DNA from: Nitratireductor kimnyeongensis
Lineage (GTDB): Bacteria; Pseudomonadota; Alphaproteobacteria; Rhizobiales; Rhizobiaceae
Reading direction: 5' to 3'
Assembly: GCF_019891395.1 (NCBI RefSeq)
Contig: NZ_CP078143.1
Coordinates: 1,712,001 to 1,776,000, forward strand
DNA: 64,000 nucleotides
Made by a program: the position numbers and the translations under genes. The notes beneath the pieces are model-generated. The model made no database searches and was not told the origin of the DNA. It saw nothing but the letters and a program-made list of their open reading frames with translations. Positions 30,096 through 39,091 of the stretch are shown here, in pieces; position 1 is the first letter of the stretch, and each line of letters starts with the position of its first letter.

Positions 30096-31871
30096 ATGAG
30101 TGCAGAAACTGAAAAGACGGAGCGGCGGTCCTCGAAGGCCGCACGTTCAGCGGGCCAGCCCTTTCTGGGCCGGCTTGCCGTGCCTCTGCGCCGTCTCTTC
30201 GGCCATTATGTGTTTTCGAGCCTCACGCGGCGTATCCTGTTTCTGAACCTTGCCGGCCTTGGTGTTCTGGTGGTCGGGGTTCTCTATCTGAATGAATTTC
30301 GCGAAGAGCTGATCAGCGCTCGCGTCGAGAGCCTGATGACCCAGGGCGAGATAATCGCGGGGGCCATTGCCAGCTCTGCGGAGGTGGAGACCGATTCCAT
30401 CCTTGTGGATCCCGACAAGCTGCTCGAGCTGCAGGCCGGGCAAAGCCTTCCACCGCGAGGCGATCAGTTGGAGAGCCTTGATTTCCCCATCAATCCGGAA
30501 CGTGTAGCCCCTCTTCTGCGACGGCTCATACCGCAAACCCGCACCCGCGCCCGCATCTACGATCCGGACGCCAACCTGCTGCTGGACTCCCAATATCTTG
30601 GACAGGTTCTTCGCTATGAATTGCCGTCCATCGAGGATGACGATGCGAGCATTTTCGATCAGGTCTGGCAGCGGATGAAAGAGATTTTCCGTCGCCGGGA
30701 CCTGCCGGTGTATAAAGAGCAGCCGGGAGGCAGCGGCGTGGCCTATCCCGAGGTGATGCGGGCACTCACCGGCACCACCAACCACGTGGTGCGCGTCAGT
30801 GAACAGGGCGAACAGATCGTCTCCGTTGCCGTTCCCATTCAACGCTTCCGGGCTGTCCTTGGCGTGTTGCTCCTGTCGACGCAGGGTGGCGATATCGACA
30901 AGATCGTGGCCGCCGAGCGCAAAGCCATTCTGCGCGTTTTCTTTGTGGCTGCTCTGGTGACGGCCATCCTGTCCCTGCTTCTTGCCTCCACCATTGCGAA
31001 CCCGCTGCGGCGGCTTTCTGCGGCAGCTGTACGTGTTCGTCGCGGCGCGCGGTCGCGGGAGGAGATCCCCGATTTCTCCCATCGCCAGGATGAGATCGGC
31101 AATCTGTCCTCGGCTCTGCGCGATATGACCAAGGCGCTCTATGCACGCATCGATGCCATCGAAAGCTTCGCGGCCGACGTGGCCCATGAGCTGAAAAATC
31201 CGCTGACATCATTGGGCAGCGCCGTTGAGACGCTCCCGCTCGCCAAGGACGAGCGCTCCCGTGAGCGCCTTCTGGAAATCATCCAGCACGATGTTCGGCG
31301 GCTGGACCGTTTGATCACCGACATTTCCGACGCCTCCCGGCTCGATGCGGAGCTTTCACGCGAGGATGCAGATCGCGTGGATCTGAAGCGGTTCGTTGGC
31401 GATCTGGTCGGGGCGATCCGTGAGGCAGGCTCGACGAAGAAGCCTGTGGAGATCACCTTCACAACTGCATCGAAGGGTGAAAGCGAAGCGGCGGCCTATT
31501 TCATCCAGGGTCACGATCTGCGGCTGGGGCAGGTGATCACCAATCTCATTGAGAATGCCCGCTCTTTCGTTCCGGAAAAAACGGGGCGGATCGATGTACG
31601 CCTGTCGCGAACCGGCAAACGCATCATCCTCACCGTAGAGGACAATGGCCCGGGAATTCGCGTGGAAAACATTGATCGGATTTTCGAGCGCTTCTACACG
31701 GATCGTCCGGTCGGCGAAGCGTTCGGCCAAAACTCCGGGCTCGGTCTTTCCATCAGTCGCCAGATCATCGAAGCGCATGGCGGTACGTTGACCGCAGAAA
31801 ACATTGTCGGAGCGAAACCCGGTGACATCAGGGGCGCCCGATTCATTGTGGCATTGCCGGCCGAGGCCTGA
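30096..31871 (+). CDS. chvG: ChvG (BvrS), periplasmic-sensing histidine kinase
   Basis: Sensor kinase partner of ChvI; in Agrobacterium and Sinorhizobium the periplasmic domain is bound by ExoR. From ATG 30096 it is 591 aa (ATG 30057 would add 13). Layout: cytoplasmic N-terminus, TM at about 45-67, periplasmic sensor, second TM near 285-308, and HAMP. HisKA has the phospho-accepting His at about 364 in ADVAHELKNPLTSL, then HATPase with NLIENA, DNGPGI and GLGLSIS. It lies 59 bp after chvI and 5 bp before hprK. Confidence 0.95.
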   Translation: MSAETEKTERRSSKAARSAGQPFLGRLAVPLRRLFGHYVFSSLTRRILFLNLAGLGVLVVGVLYLNEFREELISARVESLMTQGEIIAGAIASSAEVETDSILVDPDKLLELQAGQSLPPRGDQLESLDFPINPERVAPLLRRLIPQTRTRARIYDPDANLLLDSQYLGQVLRYELPSIEDDDASIFDQVWQRMKEIFRRRDLPVYKEQPGGSGVAYPEVMRALTGTTNHVVRVSEQGEQIVSVAVPIQRFRAVLGVLLLSTQGGDIDKIVAAERKAILRVFFVAALVTAILSLLLASTIANPLRRLSAAAVRVRRGARSREEIPDFSHRQDEIGNLSSALRDMTKALYARIDAIESFAADVAHELKNPLTSLGSAVETLPLAKDERSRERLLEIIQHDVRRLDRLITDISDASRLDAELSREDADRVDLKRFVGDLVGAIREAGSTKKPVEITFTTASKGESEAAAYFIQGHDLRLGQVITNLIENARSFVPEKTGRIDVRLSRTGKRIILTVEDNGPGIRVENIDRIFERFYTDRPVGEAFGQNSGLGLSISRQIIEAHGGTLTAENIVGAKPGDIRGARFIVALPAEA

Positions 31872-31876
31872 GCGGG

Positions 31877-32335
31877 ATGCCAAACTGCCACGCCACCGCC
31901 ATTGTTGTCGCCGGAACCGGAATATTGGTCGAGGGTCACTCGGGAAGTGGCAAGACGATGCTCGCTCTCGAGGTTCTTGCCTTTTTCCAGGTGGCAGGCA
32001 TCTTTGCCGCATTCATTTCGGATGATCAGGTTGACCTTTCGGCGAGAAACGGACGCTTGATAGCAAGCGCGCCGCATTCCATCGCCGGGTTGGCCGAAGC
32101 CCGTGGTTTGGGCCCCGCAAAGCTGGATTATGTCCCTGCCGCTGTCATCGACCTTGCCATCCTTTTGATTGACGAGCAAAAGGCGCCGCGCGTGGCCGAA
32201 GAGACGAAAATCGTCCATGAGGGTATTGCGATTCCGTGCGTGGTATTGCCGCAACGGCAGGCACGACGGGCGGTTCACGCCGTAGCCGCAGCCCTGCAAT
32301 TGCCGCCTTTTGGTCCAGGTCGCACCGCCGTTTGA
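31877..32335 (+). CDS. hprK: HprK, HPr kinase/phosphorylase (short alphaproteobacterial form)
   Basis: Phosphorylates a Ser of HPr. The 152-aa product holds only the C-terminal catalytic domain of Gram-positive HprK, with P-loop GHSGSGKT at about 20-27 and FISDDQVDLSARNGRL. The N-terminal domain is missing, as is normal in alphaproteobacteria. It sits between chvG and the EIIA/HPr genes, so the cluster combines two-component sensing with a regulatory PTS that has no sugar permease here. Confidence 0.93.
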   Translation: MPNCHATAIVVAGTGILVEGHSGSGKTMLALEVLAFFQVAGIFAAFISDDQVDLSARNGRLIASAPHSIAGLAEARGLGPAKLDYVPAAVIDLAILLIDEQKAPRVAEETKIVHEGIAIPCVVLPQRQARRAVHAVAAALQLPPFGPGRTAV

Positions 32336-32367
32336 ACTTTATTTAGGCGAATCGCCGCAGTTTGGGG

Positions 32368-32394
32368 CTTGTCAACGGCTTGTGCGTTGACAAG
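32368..32394. promoter_or_regulatory. 10-bp inverted repeat between hprK and the EIIA gene
   Basis: CTTGTCAACG (32368-32377) and CGTTGACAAG (32385-32394) are perfect complements separated by 7 nt. No U-tract follows, so it is more likely an operator or RNA hairpin than an intrinsic terminator. It is in the middle of a 248-bp gap upstream of the EIIA-HPr pair. Confidence 0.45.
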
Positions 32395-32583
32395 ATAGCG
32401 CTCTTGCCTTGGGGCAGGACGGGACTGGGGCGTCTCCGGACCTGCTTCCAACAAGGGTGGACCGACAAGGTCTGAACACTAAGTGAAGAAAAACCGGATA
32501 AACGGGCAGGCCCGTGAAGCCAGTGGATGGAGTAAACGCGTGACAGGCTCGAGCGCAAAACCAAGCATTCGGATGATGTGCCG

Positions 32584-32985
32584 ATGATCGGGCTCGTCTT
32601 GGTGACGCATGGCCAGCTGGCCGAGGAGTTCCGCCACGCTGTGGAGCATGTGGTGGGCCATCAGGAAAACCTGGAAACAGTTTCCATCGGGGCCGAGGAT
32701 GATATGGAGCAACGCCGCCGCGACATTGTCGATGCGGTTGCCCGGGCAGACACCGGTTCGGGTGTGATCATTCTCACCGACATGTTCGGTGGCACGCCCT
32801 CGAACCTCGCGATTTCGGTGATGGACGCGGGCCGTGTCGAGGTGATCGCGGGCGTAAACCTGCCCATGCTCATCAAGCTCTCTTCCGCACGCGCCAATGA
32901 CGATATGGCCCAGGCGCTCGAAGAGGCGCAGGCGGCGGGCCGCAAATACATCAATGTCGCAAGTCAGGTTTTGAGCGGAAAATGA
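32584..32985 (+). CDS. EIIA of mannose-type PTS, regulatory (PtsM/ManX-like)
   Basis: Phosphocarrier with the EIIA-Man fold. From ATG 32584 it is 133 aa: MIGLVLVTHGQLAEEF, where the His of VTHGQLA is the phosphorylation site. LTDMFGGTPSNLAIS and VNLPMLIKL follow. An in-frame GTG lies two codons earlier. No mannose-type EIIB, C or D is present, so it probably signals rather than transports. It overlaps ptsH by 4 bp. Confidence 0.93.
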   Translation: MIGLVLVTHGQLAEEFRHAVEHVVGHQENLETVSIGAEDDMEQRRRDIVDAVARADTGSGVIILTDMFGGTPSNLAISVMDAGRVEVIAGVNLPMLIKLSSARANDDMAQALEEAQAAGRKYINVASQVLSGK

Positions 32986-33302
32986 GTGAGGCCCACGCAA
33001 ACGAAGTCTCAAGCAACGCCACCGCTCCCGATAGGCTGAAGCGCGAGTTCAGCATCATCAATCAGCGCGGTCTTCATGCGCGCGCTTCGGCCAAGTTCGT
33101 ACAGTTGGTGGAAAGCCACGATGCCGATGTGGAGGTTGAGAAAGACAACATCACAGTTGGCGGAACCTCCATCATGGGGCTGATGATGCTTGCGGCCAGC
33201 CCAGGCTGCAAGATCCGCGTGAGCGCCAGCGGCCCGGATGCCGAGGCGTTGCTCGACGCCCTGGAGATTCTTATCGCAGAGCGTTTCGGCGAGGAGTGCT
33301 GA
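32982..33302 (+). CDS. ptsH: HPr, phosphocarrier protein
   Basis: Central PTS phosphocarrier. The 106-aa protein has an N-terminal extension of about 20 residues relative to E. coli HPr. The active His at about 32 lies in QRGLHARASAKFV, and the HprK-target region is GGTSIMGLMMLAASPG, with Ser at about 63. Presence of both sites and of hprK upstream means HPr can be regulated by His and Ser phosphorylation. EI (ptsP/ptsI) is not in this window. Confidence 0.96.
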   Translation: MSEAHANEVSSNATAPDRLKREFSIINQRGLHARASAKFVQLVESHDADVEVEKDNITVGGTSIMGLMMLAASPGCKIRVSASGPDAEALLDALEILIAERFGEEC

Positions 33303-33329
33303 GACCCACTCGGCCTCACACATGCACGA

Positions 33330-33345
33330 ATAAAGATTTCTTTAT
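33330..33345. promoter_or_regulatory. Palindromic operator candidate upstream of ahcY
   Basis: ATAAAGATTTCTTTAT: arms ATAAAGA and TCTTTAT are perfect complements around TT. It stands about 100 bp upstream of the ahcY ATG, where an ArsR-type SAM-cycle regulator (SahR-like) would be expected to bind in alphaproteobacteria. The regulator assignment is inference from memory of similar palindromes; only the palindrome is directly seen. Confidence 0.55.
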
Positions 33346-33447
33346 GTCCATTGTGAGCTGCGTCGTGATCTGGTAGTCAGGCACCAGCATTCGCGCCCGG
33401 CTTGCTGCTCGTGGCGCTCGGATTCATGAAAATCGGAGAGTACGCCA

Positions 33448-34848
33448 ATGAGCGCTGACAAGGATTATGTGGTCGCTGACATTTCTCTGGCCGACTGGGG
33501 TCGCAAGGAAATTGAGATCGCAGAGACGGAAATGCCCGGCTTGATGGCCTGCCGCGAAGAGTTCGGCAAGGACAAGCCACTCAAGGGTGCCCGGATCTCA
33601 GGCTCCTTGCACATGACCATCCAGACCGCTGTTCTTATCGAGACGCTGAAGGCGCTTGGCGCGGATGTGCGGTGGGCTTCCTGCAACATCTTCTCTACAC
33701 AGGATCACGCCGCTGCAGCCATTGCAGAGAGCGGTACACCCGTGTTCGCTGTAAAAGGCGAGACGCTTGAGGAGTATTGGACCTATACCGACCAGATTTT
33801 CCAGTGGAGTGATGGCGAGCCCTCCAACATGATCCTGGACGATGGTGGCGACGCTACCATGTACATTCTGATCGGCGCCCGCGCCGAGGCCGGCGAGGAT
33901 GTGTTGTCCAATCCGGGCAGTGAGGAAGAAGAAGTCCTGTTTGCACAGATCAAGAAGCGCATGGCTGCAACGCCGGGCTTCTTTGCGCGTCAGAAGGAAG
34001 CCATCAAGGGCGTGACGGAAGAGACGACCACCGGCGTGAACCGTCTCTACCAGCTTCAGAAGAAGGGCCTTCTCCCCTTCCCGGCAATCAACGTCAATGA
34101 TTCCGTGACCAAGTCGAAATTCGACAACAAATATGGCTGCAAGGAATCGCTGGTCGACGGAATCCGTCGCGCAACCGATGTGATGATGGCCGGCAAGGTC
34201 GCCGTGGTTTGCGGTTATGGCGATGTGGGCAAGGGCTCGGCCCAGTCGCTTGCCGGTGCAGGCGCCCGCGTGAAGGTGACCGAAGTCGATCCGATCTGCG
34301 CGCTTCAGGCAGCGATGGACGGCTTCGAGGTGGTCACTCTGGATGACGCCGCCCCCACCGCCGACATCGTGATCACCACGACCGGCAACAAGGATGTCAT
34401 CACGCTTGATCACATGCGCAAGATGAAAGACATGGCGATCGTCGGCAATATCGGCCACTTCGACAATGAGATTCAGGTTGCCGCCCTGCGCAATCTCAAA
34501 TGGACCAACATCAAGCCGCAGGTGGACATGATCACCTTCCCGGACGACAAGCGGATGATCCTCCTGTCCGAAGGCCGGCTTCTCAACCTTGGCAATGCCA
34601 CGGGTCATCCGAGCTTCGTCATGTCCGCGTCCTTCACCAACCAGGTGCTGGCGCAGATCGAGCTCTTTGTGCGTGGTGAGCAGTACAAGAATGAGGTCTA
34701 CGTTCTGCCGAAACATCTCGATGAGAAAGTCGCGCGCCTCCATCTCGACAAGTTGGGCGCTCAACTGAGCACGCTTTCGGAAGAACAGGCCTCCTATATC
34801 GGTGTCACGCCGCAGGGCCCATTCAAGCCGGAACACTACCGCTATTAA
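33448..34848 (+). CDS. ahcY: AhcY (SahH), S-adenosylhomocysteine hydrolase
   Basis: NAD-dependent hydrolysis of SAH to homocysteine and adenosine, which relieves product inhibition of methyltransferases. The 466-aa protein has [35 protein letters not shown], the NAD loop [29 protein letters not shown] and the C-terminal KPEHYRY. Length matches the bacterial form with the ~40-residue insert. AGAG lies upstream of ATG 33448. It is a single-gene unit closed by a strong terminator. Confidence 0.98.
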   Translation: MSADKDYVVADISLADWGRKEIEIAETEMPGLMACREEFGKDKPLKGARISGSLHMTIQTAVLIETLKALGADVRWASCNIFSTQDHAAAAIAESGTPVFAVKGETLEEYWTYTDQIFQWSDGEPSNMILDDGGDATMYILIGARAEAGEDVLSNPGSEEEEVLFAQIKKRMAATPGFFARQKEAIKGVTEETTTGVNRLYQLQKKGLLPFPAINVNDSVTKSKFDNKYGCKESLVDGIRRATDVMMAGKVAVVCGYGDVGKGSAQSLAGAGARVKVTEVDPICALQAAMDGFEVVTLDDAAPTADIVITTTGNKDVITLDHMRKMKDMAIVGNIGHFDNEIQVAALRNLKWTNIKPQVDMITFPDDKRMILLSEGRLLNLGNATGHPSFVMSASFTNQVLAQIELFVRGEQYKNEVYVLPKHLDEKVARLHLDKLGAQLSTLSEEQASYIGVTPQGPFKPEHYRY

Positions 34849-34876
34849 GTAAAATTAACTAAGACACAATATATTG

Positions 34877-34914
34877 ATGCCGGACCATTGACTTTTGGTC
34901 CGGCATTATTTTTG
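34877..34914 (+). terminator. Intrinsic terminator of ahcY
   Basis: ATGCCGGACC (34877-34886) and GGTCCGGCAT (34897-34906) form a perfect 10-bp stem with a 10-nt loop, followed by TATTTTTG. It begins 29 bp after the ahcY stop. Confidence 0.9.
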
Positions 34915-35050
34915 TGGCGCGGCCTTCTTCACGGCGATTCGCTCACGCGGTACAGTGCTGTGATTCGCGAGGCGGTTGACCTTCCGGGCTGCGGGCCTGC
35001 GATAGGAAGGGGCGGTCTTGCCAGATCATGCGGCGGAGAAGGAACAAGAC

Positions 35051-37573
35051 ATGCCGGGGCTGGACCCGCTGAACCGCGGATCTACGGGCCCTAAGGGCCG
35101 ACAGCGCAAAGCGGGCATCGTGCGGGGACTGATGCGGTTACTGACGCTGACGACGGGTGTGGCGGTGCCATCCGTGGCCGCCGCGCAGACGGTTGCGCAA
35201 CTTGCGCCGGGCGTTTCGGTTACGACCGTCGAAGTCATCCAGATCGCGGTTTTCGCCGGTGTCATGGGTGCCGCATTTCTCTCTGCCATCTGGTTGATCC
35301 GGCAACGCGCTCGCATCGCTTCTGAAAATCTCGAACTTCGCGCGCGGATCGCGGAGCTGAGTGGCGCACTCGGCCGCTCCGAAGCACTTCTCAATCTCAA
35401 GGATCAGCGTGCGGTGGTCTGGGGCGGCGGATCGGACAAGCCGGCGATTGTAGGCGATCTTGCACCAGGATGTGGTGCGCCGGATGAGCGCTCGGCGTTT
35501 CTGGCATTCGGCCGCTGGATGATGCCGCGGTCCGCCTCCGCGCTCGACCGCGCGCTTGCCACCCTCCGCGAAACCGGTGAAAATTTCGACCTCACCATCG
35601 AAACCAGATCGGGCACGATGCTGGAGGCGCAGGGTCGGAAATCTGCCCAGCACACGGTCCTCCGTTTCGTCTCGCTTGCCGGCGTGCGTGAAGAACATGC
35701 ACGACTTCAACTGGAGCACGACCATCTCTTGTCCGAACGTGCCACGCTTCTGGGGCTGCTGGACGCGCTCGACATGCCATTCTGGCTGAGGGACAAGGCC
35801 GGACAACTGGCTTGGGTCAACCGAGCGTTCAGCGGTGCGGTGGATGCCCCTACGGGCGATGCCGTTCTGCGGGAACAAGTCGAGTTTCTGCCGCTGTCAG
35901 CACGCGAAGAAATCATCGGCCGTCATCGTGAAGCCAATGAGGTGTTCCGGCAATCCTTGTCCGCCGTTGTTCATGGCGAGCGGCGGGTTTTCGCGGTCAC
36001 CGATTACGCCGGCGGGCACGGCTCCGCAGGCATTGCGGCCGACATCAGCGAAGTGGAAACAATCCGCCGGGAGTTCGAGAGCACGGTTCAAAGCCATTCC
36101 GAGACGCTCGACCAGCTCACCACGGCGGTAGCGATCTTCGACGAACAACAGAAGCTGCGCTTTTTCAACCAGTCGTTCCAGAAGCTTTGGGACCTCGATA
36201 CACCGTTTCTTGAGAGCAGACCCGATAACGCGCTGCTGCTCGACCGGCTGCGCAGTGAAGGCACGTTGGCCGAGCAGCCCGAATGGCGGCGCTGGAAGGA
36301 AGGTCTCCTGTCCGCCTATCGCAGCATGAAGCCACAGGAACACTGGTGGCACCTGCCTGACGGGCGCACGATCCGCGTGATCGCCAATCCGCAACCCAAG
36401 GGGGGCGTGACCTGGGTTTTCGAGAATCTGACGGAAAAATTCGATCTGGAAAGCCGTTATAATGCGGCGATGCGGGTTCAGGGCGAAACGCTCGACAATC
36501 TCACCGAAGGGGTTGCGGTGTTTGGGCCGGATGGGCGCCTGCGCCTTTCCAATCCCGCCTTTCAGCGCATCTGGAACCTGCCGGACCAGCTCATCACGCC
36601 CGAAGCGCACATTGCCGACATCCGCGCAGTGTGCGATCCGCTTGCCAAGGATAGCCCATGGCGCAGCTTCGTCGCCTCGGTCACAGGCTTCGATGACGAG
36701 CGGCGCAGCCAGCATGGCCAGGTAGAGCTTTCGAATGGCTCCGTCCTCAGCCATGCCACCATTCCGCTGCCCAATGGACAGGTGATGATCACCTTTGTCG
36801 ACATGACCGACAGCGTGAACGTTGAGCGGGCGCTTAAGGAAAAGAACGACGCTCTGCAGAAGGCAGACAAGCTCAAGAACGACTTCGTGCAGCATGTCTC
36901 CTACGAGCTGCGTTCACCGCTGACAAACATCATCGGCTTCACCGATCTCCTCAACCTTCCGGAGACGGGCCCGCTCAATCAGAAGCAGCGTGAGTATCTG
37001 GACCATATCGGATCTTCTTCTTCCGTGCTTCTCACTGTGGTGAACGACATTCTCGATCTTGCGACGGTCGATGCCGGCATCATGGAACTGGAAATCGGAG
37101 AGGTACGCGTTGGCGACATGGTGGAGGCGGCGGCCGGGCTCATTTCAGAGCGCCTTCGCGAACACCAGATCCGCCTCGATGTGCAGTTGGACGATTCCGC
37201 GCTCATTTTCCACGCAGACGAAAATCGGGTGCGCCAGGTTCTGTTCAACCTGCTTTCCAATGCTGCCAATTACGCGCCCGAGCACAGCACGATCCGCCTT
37301 TCCGCAAGGCAGCTGGACGATGCGGTGGAGTTCAGCGTTCATGACGATGGGCCGGGCATGGCGCCCGATGTTCTGGAAACCATCTTCAAACGTTTCGAGC
37401 CGCATGTTAATGGCGGGCGCAGGCGTGGTGCGGGGCTTGGCCTCTCCATCGTCAAAAGCTTCGTCGAGCTGCATGGCGGTTCGGTTCACATCGACACGGG
37501 CGAAGGGCGCGGAACCACGGTAACCTGCCGGTTCCCCTCCGCGCCGACACAGGCGCGGGTCGCCGCAGAGTAG
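35051..37573 (+). CDS. divL: DivL-type atypical kinase (Tyr in the H-box), CtrA pathway
   Basis: In Caulobacter DivL is a pseudokinase-like regulator of CckA that reads DivK and polarity to set CtrA activity. From ATG 35051 (AAGGA upstream; an in-frame TTG at 35018 is less likely) it is 840 aa. One or two N-terminal hydrophobic segments (around 26-47 and 62-86) are followed by PAS-like repeats; the parallel motifs LDQLTTAVAIF and LDNLTEGVAVF begin two of them. The H-box reads HVSYELRSPLTNI with Tyr at about 618 where His is expected, the DivL hallmark. HATPase motifs follow (NLLSNAANYAPEHS, DDGPGM, GLGLSIVKSF). It lies upstream of tsaE, as in other rhizobia. Confidence 0.9.
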   Translation: MPGLDPLNRGSTGPKGRQRKAGIVRGLMRLLTLTTGVAVPSVAAAQTVAQLAPGVSVTTVEVIQIAVFAGVMGAAFLSAIWLIRQRARIASENLELRARIAELSGALGRSEALLNLKDQRAVVWGGGSDKPAIVGDLAPGCGAPDERSAFLAFGRWMMPRSASALDRALATLRETGENFDLTIETRSGTMLEAQGRKSAQHTVLRFVSLAGVREEHARLQLEHDHLLSERATLLGLLDALDMPFWLRDKAGQLAWVNRAFSGAVDAPTGDAVLREQVEFLPLSAREEIIGRHREANEVFRQSLSAVVHGERRVFAVTDYAGGHGSAGIAADISEVETIRREFESTVQSHSETLDQLTTAVAIFDEQQKLRFFNQSFQKLWDLDTPFLESRPDNALLLDRLRSEGTLAEQPEWRRWKEGLLSAYRSMKPQEHWWHLPDGRTIRVIANPQPKGGVTWVFENLTEKFDLESRYNAAMRVQGETLDNLTEGVAVFGPDGRLRLSNPAFQRIWNLPDQLITPEAHIADIRAVCDPLAKDSPWRSFVASVTGFDDERRSQHGQVELSNGSVLSHATIPLPNGQVMITFVDMTDSVNVERALKEKNDALQKADKLKNDFVQHVSYELRSPLTNIIGFTDLLNLPETGPLNQKQREYLDHIGSSSSVLLTVVNDILDLATVDAGIMELEIGEVRVGDMVEAAAGLISERLREHQIRLDVQLDDSALIFHADENRVRQVLFNLLSNAANYAPEHSTIRLSARQLDDAVEFSVHDDGPGMAPDVLETIFKRFEPHVNGGRRRGAGLGLSIVKSFVELHGGSVHIDTGEGRGTTVTCRFPSAPTQARVAAE

Positions 37574-37582
37574 CCAAACCGT

Positions 37583-39091
37583 ATGACAGCACGCGTTCTG
37601 GAACGCTTCCTGCCGGATGAAGACGCAACAACGCTTTTCGGCGAGGACATCGCCGTGGCGCTTCGCGCCGGCGATGTTCTGGCCCTGAAGGGCGATCTCG
37701 GCGCGGGAAAAACCACGCTCGCCCGTTCCATCATCCGCGCCTTGGCCGACAATCCGGATCTGGAGGTGCCAAGCCCCACCTTCACGTTGGTACAGAACTA
37801 TGAAGCACGGATTCCGGTACATCACTTCGATCTTTATCGGCTTGGCGATCCGGATGAGTTGGAAGAGCTCGGCCTTTTCGAGGCGGCGGAGGAAGGCATT
37901 GCGCTTGTCGAATGGCCCGAGCGTGCTGGCGAGCGGTTTGCCGATGCGATCCGCATAGAGCTGCACGACAGGGGCGAAGGTCGGCTTGCGGTTATCGCGG
38001 GGCCGGAGGGGGCCATGCTGCGACTGGAGCGCAGCTTCGCCATCCGCGATTTTCTAAACAAGGCCGGAGAGGTGCGCGCTCACCGCGCGTTCCTTCTTGG
38101 CGATGCCTCCCTGCGGGCCTATGAGACCGTGACGACACGCACAGGCGCCCGCCGCATCCTGATGAACGCGCCGGAGCGCCGCGACGAGCCGCTGCTTGAG
38201 TGCGGTCGCCCCTATAGCCGCATCGCCCATCTGGCGCAGTCCGTCGCCGCCTCCGTTGCCATGGCAAACGCCATCCGCGCCCGCGGCTTCTCTGCCTATC
38301 AGGTCTATGCGCAGGATCTGGAAACGGGGCTTCTTCTCACAGAGCATCTGGGCGAAACGCCGTTTCTTTCGCCGGAGGGCGAGCCTGTGGCTGAACGCTA
38401 TGTGGAGGCCGCGCGCCTTCTTGCGGCGCTCCACCGCTATGCCTGGCCAGAAGAGTTGCCCGTCAACGATCAGGTCACGCACCAGCTTCCGCCCTATAAT
38501 GGCGAGGCGCTCGGCATTGAGGTGAGCCTTCTGACCGACTGGTACATGCCGTTCATGGCCGGTCGTCCCGCAAATGATGCAGAACGGGCTGGCTATATGG
38601 AGCGTTGGAACCGGCTGTTCACACGCCTCGAAGACTTCGAGAAAAATCTCGTCCTGCGCGACTTTCATTCGCCAAACCTGATCTGGCGTGCCGAGCGCGA
38701 AGGGTTCGACCGGCTGGGGCTGATCGATTTGCAGGATGCGGTGTGTGGGCCGGCGGCATACGACGTCGCCTCGCTTGCGCTCGATGCCCGCGTGACTATG
38801 CCCGAAGCACTGGAACGCGCCGTGGTGGAAGCCTATTGCGCCGCCCGCGCCGAACAGGGCCCGTTCGACCGCACAGCCTTCGACGAGGCCTATGCGATCT
38901 GCGCCGCCCAGCGCAATTCCAAGTTGCTCGGAACCTTCGTGCGGCTGGAGCAGCGCGACCACAAGCCATTCTACATCAAACATCTGCCGCGCATCCGCGC
39001 CTATCTTCGCCGCGCAATGCGCCATCCCGCACTGGATGAGCTGCGCACATTCTATGAAGAGGCCGGTTTTCTGAGCGGAGACGGGGCATGA
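37583..39091 (+). CDS. tsaE: TsaE-AmgK fusion: tRNA t6A ATPase plus anomeric sugar kinase/APH domain
   Basis: Two-domain protein of 502 aa. Residues 1-150 are TsaE, the ATPase of the t6A37 tRNA modification complex: P-loop GDLGAGKTT at 37-45, PSPTFTLVQNY, HFDLYRL and VEWPER. Residues from about 165 are an APH-fold kinase like AmgK (ALLGDASLRAYETV, VLRDFHSPNLIW with Asp at about 360, GLIDLQDAVCGPAAYDVASL). AmgK phosphorylates anomeric MurNAc/GlcNAc for peptidoglycan recycling. The fusion is common in rhizobia, and murU follows with a 4-bp overlap, which supports AmgK for the second half. Confidence 0.92.
   Translation: MTARVLERFLPDEDATTLFGEDIAVALRAGDVLALKGDLGAGKTTLARSIIRALADNPDLEVPSPTFTLVQNYEARIPVHHFDLYRLGDPDELEELGLFEAAEEGIALVEWPERAGERFADAIRIELHDRGEGRLAVIAGPEGAMLRLERSFAIRDFLNKAGEVRAHRAFLLGDASLRAYETVTTRTGARRILMNAPERRDEPLLECGRPYSRIAHLAQSVAASVAMANAIRARGFSAYQVYAQDLETGLLLTEHLGETPFLSPEGEPVAERYVEAARLLAALHRYAWPEELPVNDQVTHQLPPYNGEALGIEVSLLTDWYMPFMAGRPANDAERAGYMERWNRLFTRLEDFEKNLVLRDFHSPNLIWRAEREGFDRLGLIDLQDAVCGPAAYDVASLALDARVTMPEALERAVVEAYCAARAEQGPFDRTAFDEAYAICAAQRNSKLLGTFVRLEQRDHKPFYIKHLPRIRAYLRRAMRHPALDELRTFYEEAGFLSGDGA

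Noticed and set aside
33303..33447. SAH riboswitch upstream of ahcY
   Set aside because: The leader does not show the conserved SAH aptamer pattern by eye; the palindrome at 33330 better fits a protein operator. A covariance-model scan would decide.
33598..34836. 412-codon minus-strand frame inside ahcY
   Set aside because: Antisense of a highly conserved enzyme gene; composition typical of GC-bias shadows.
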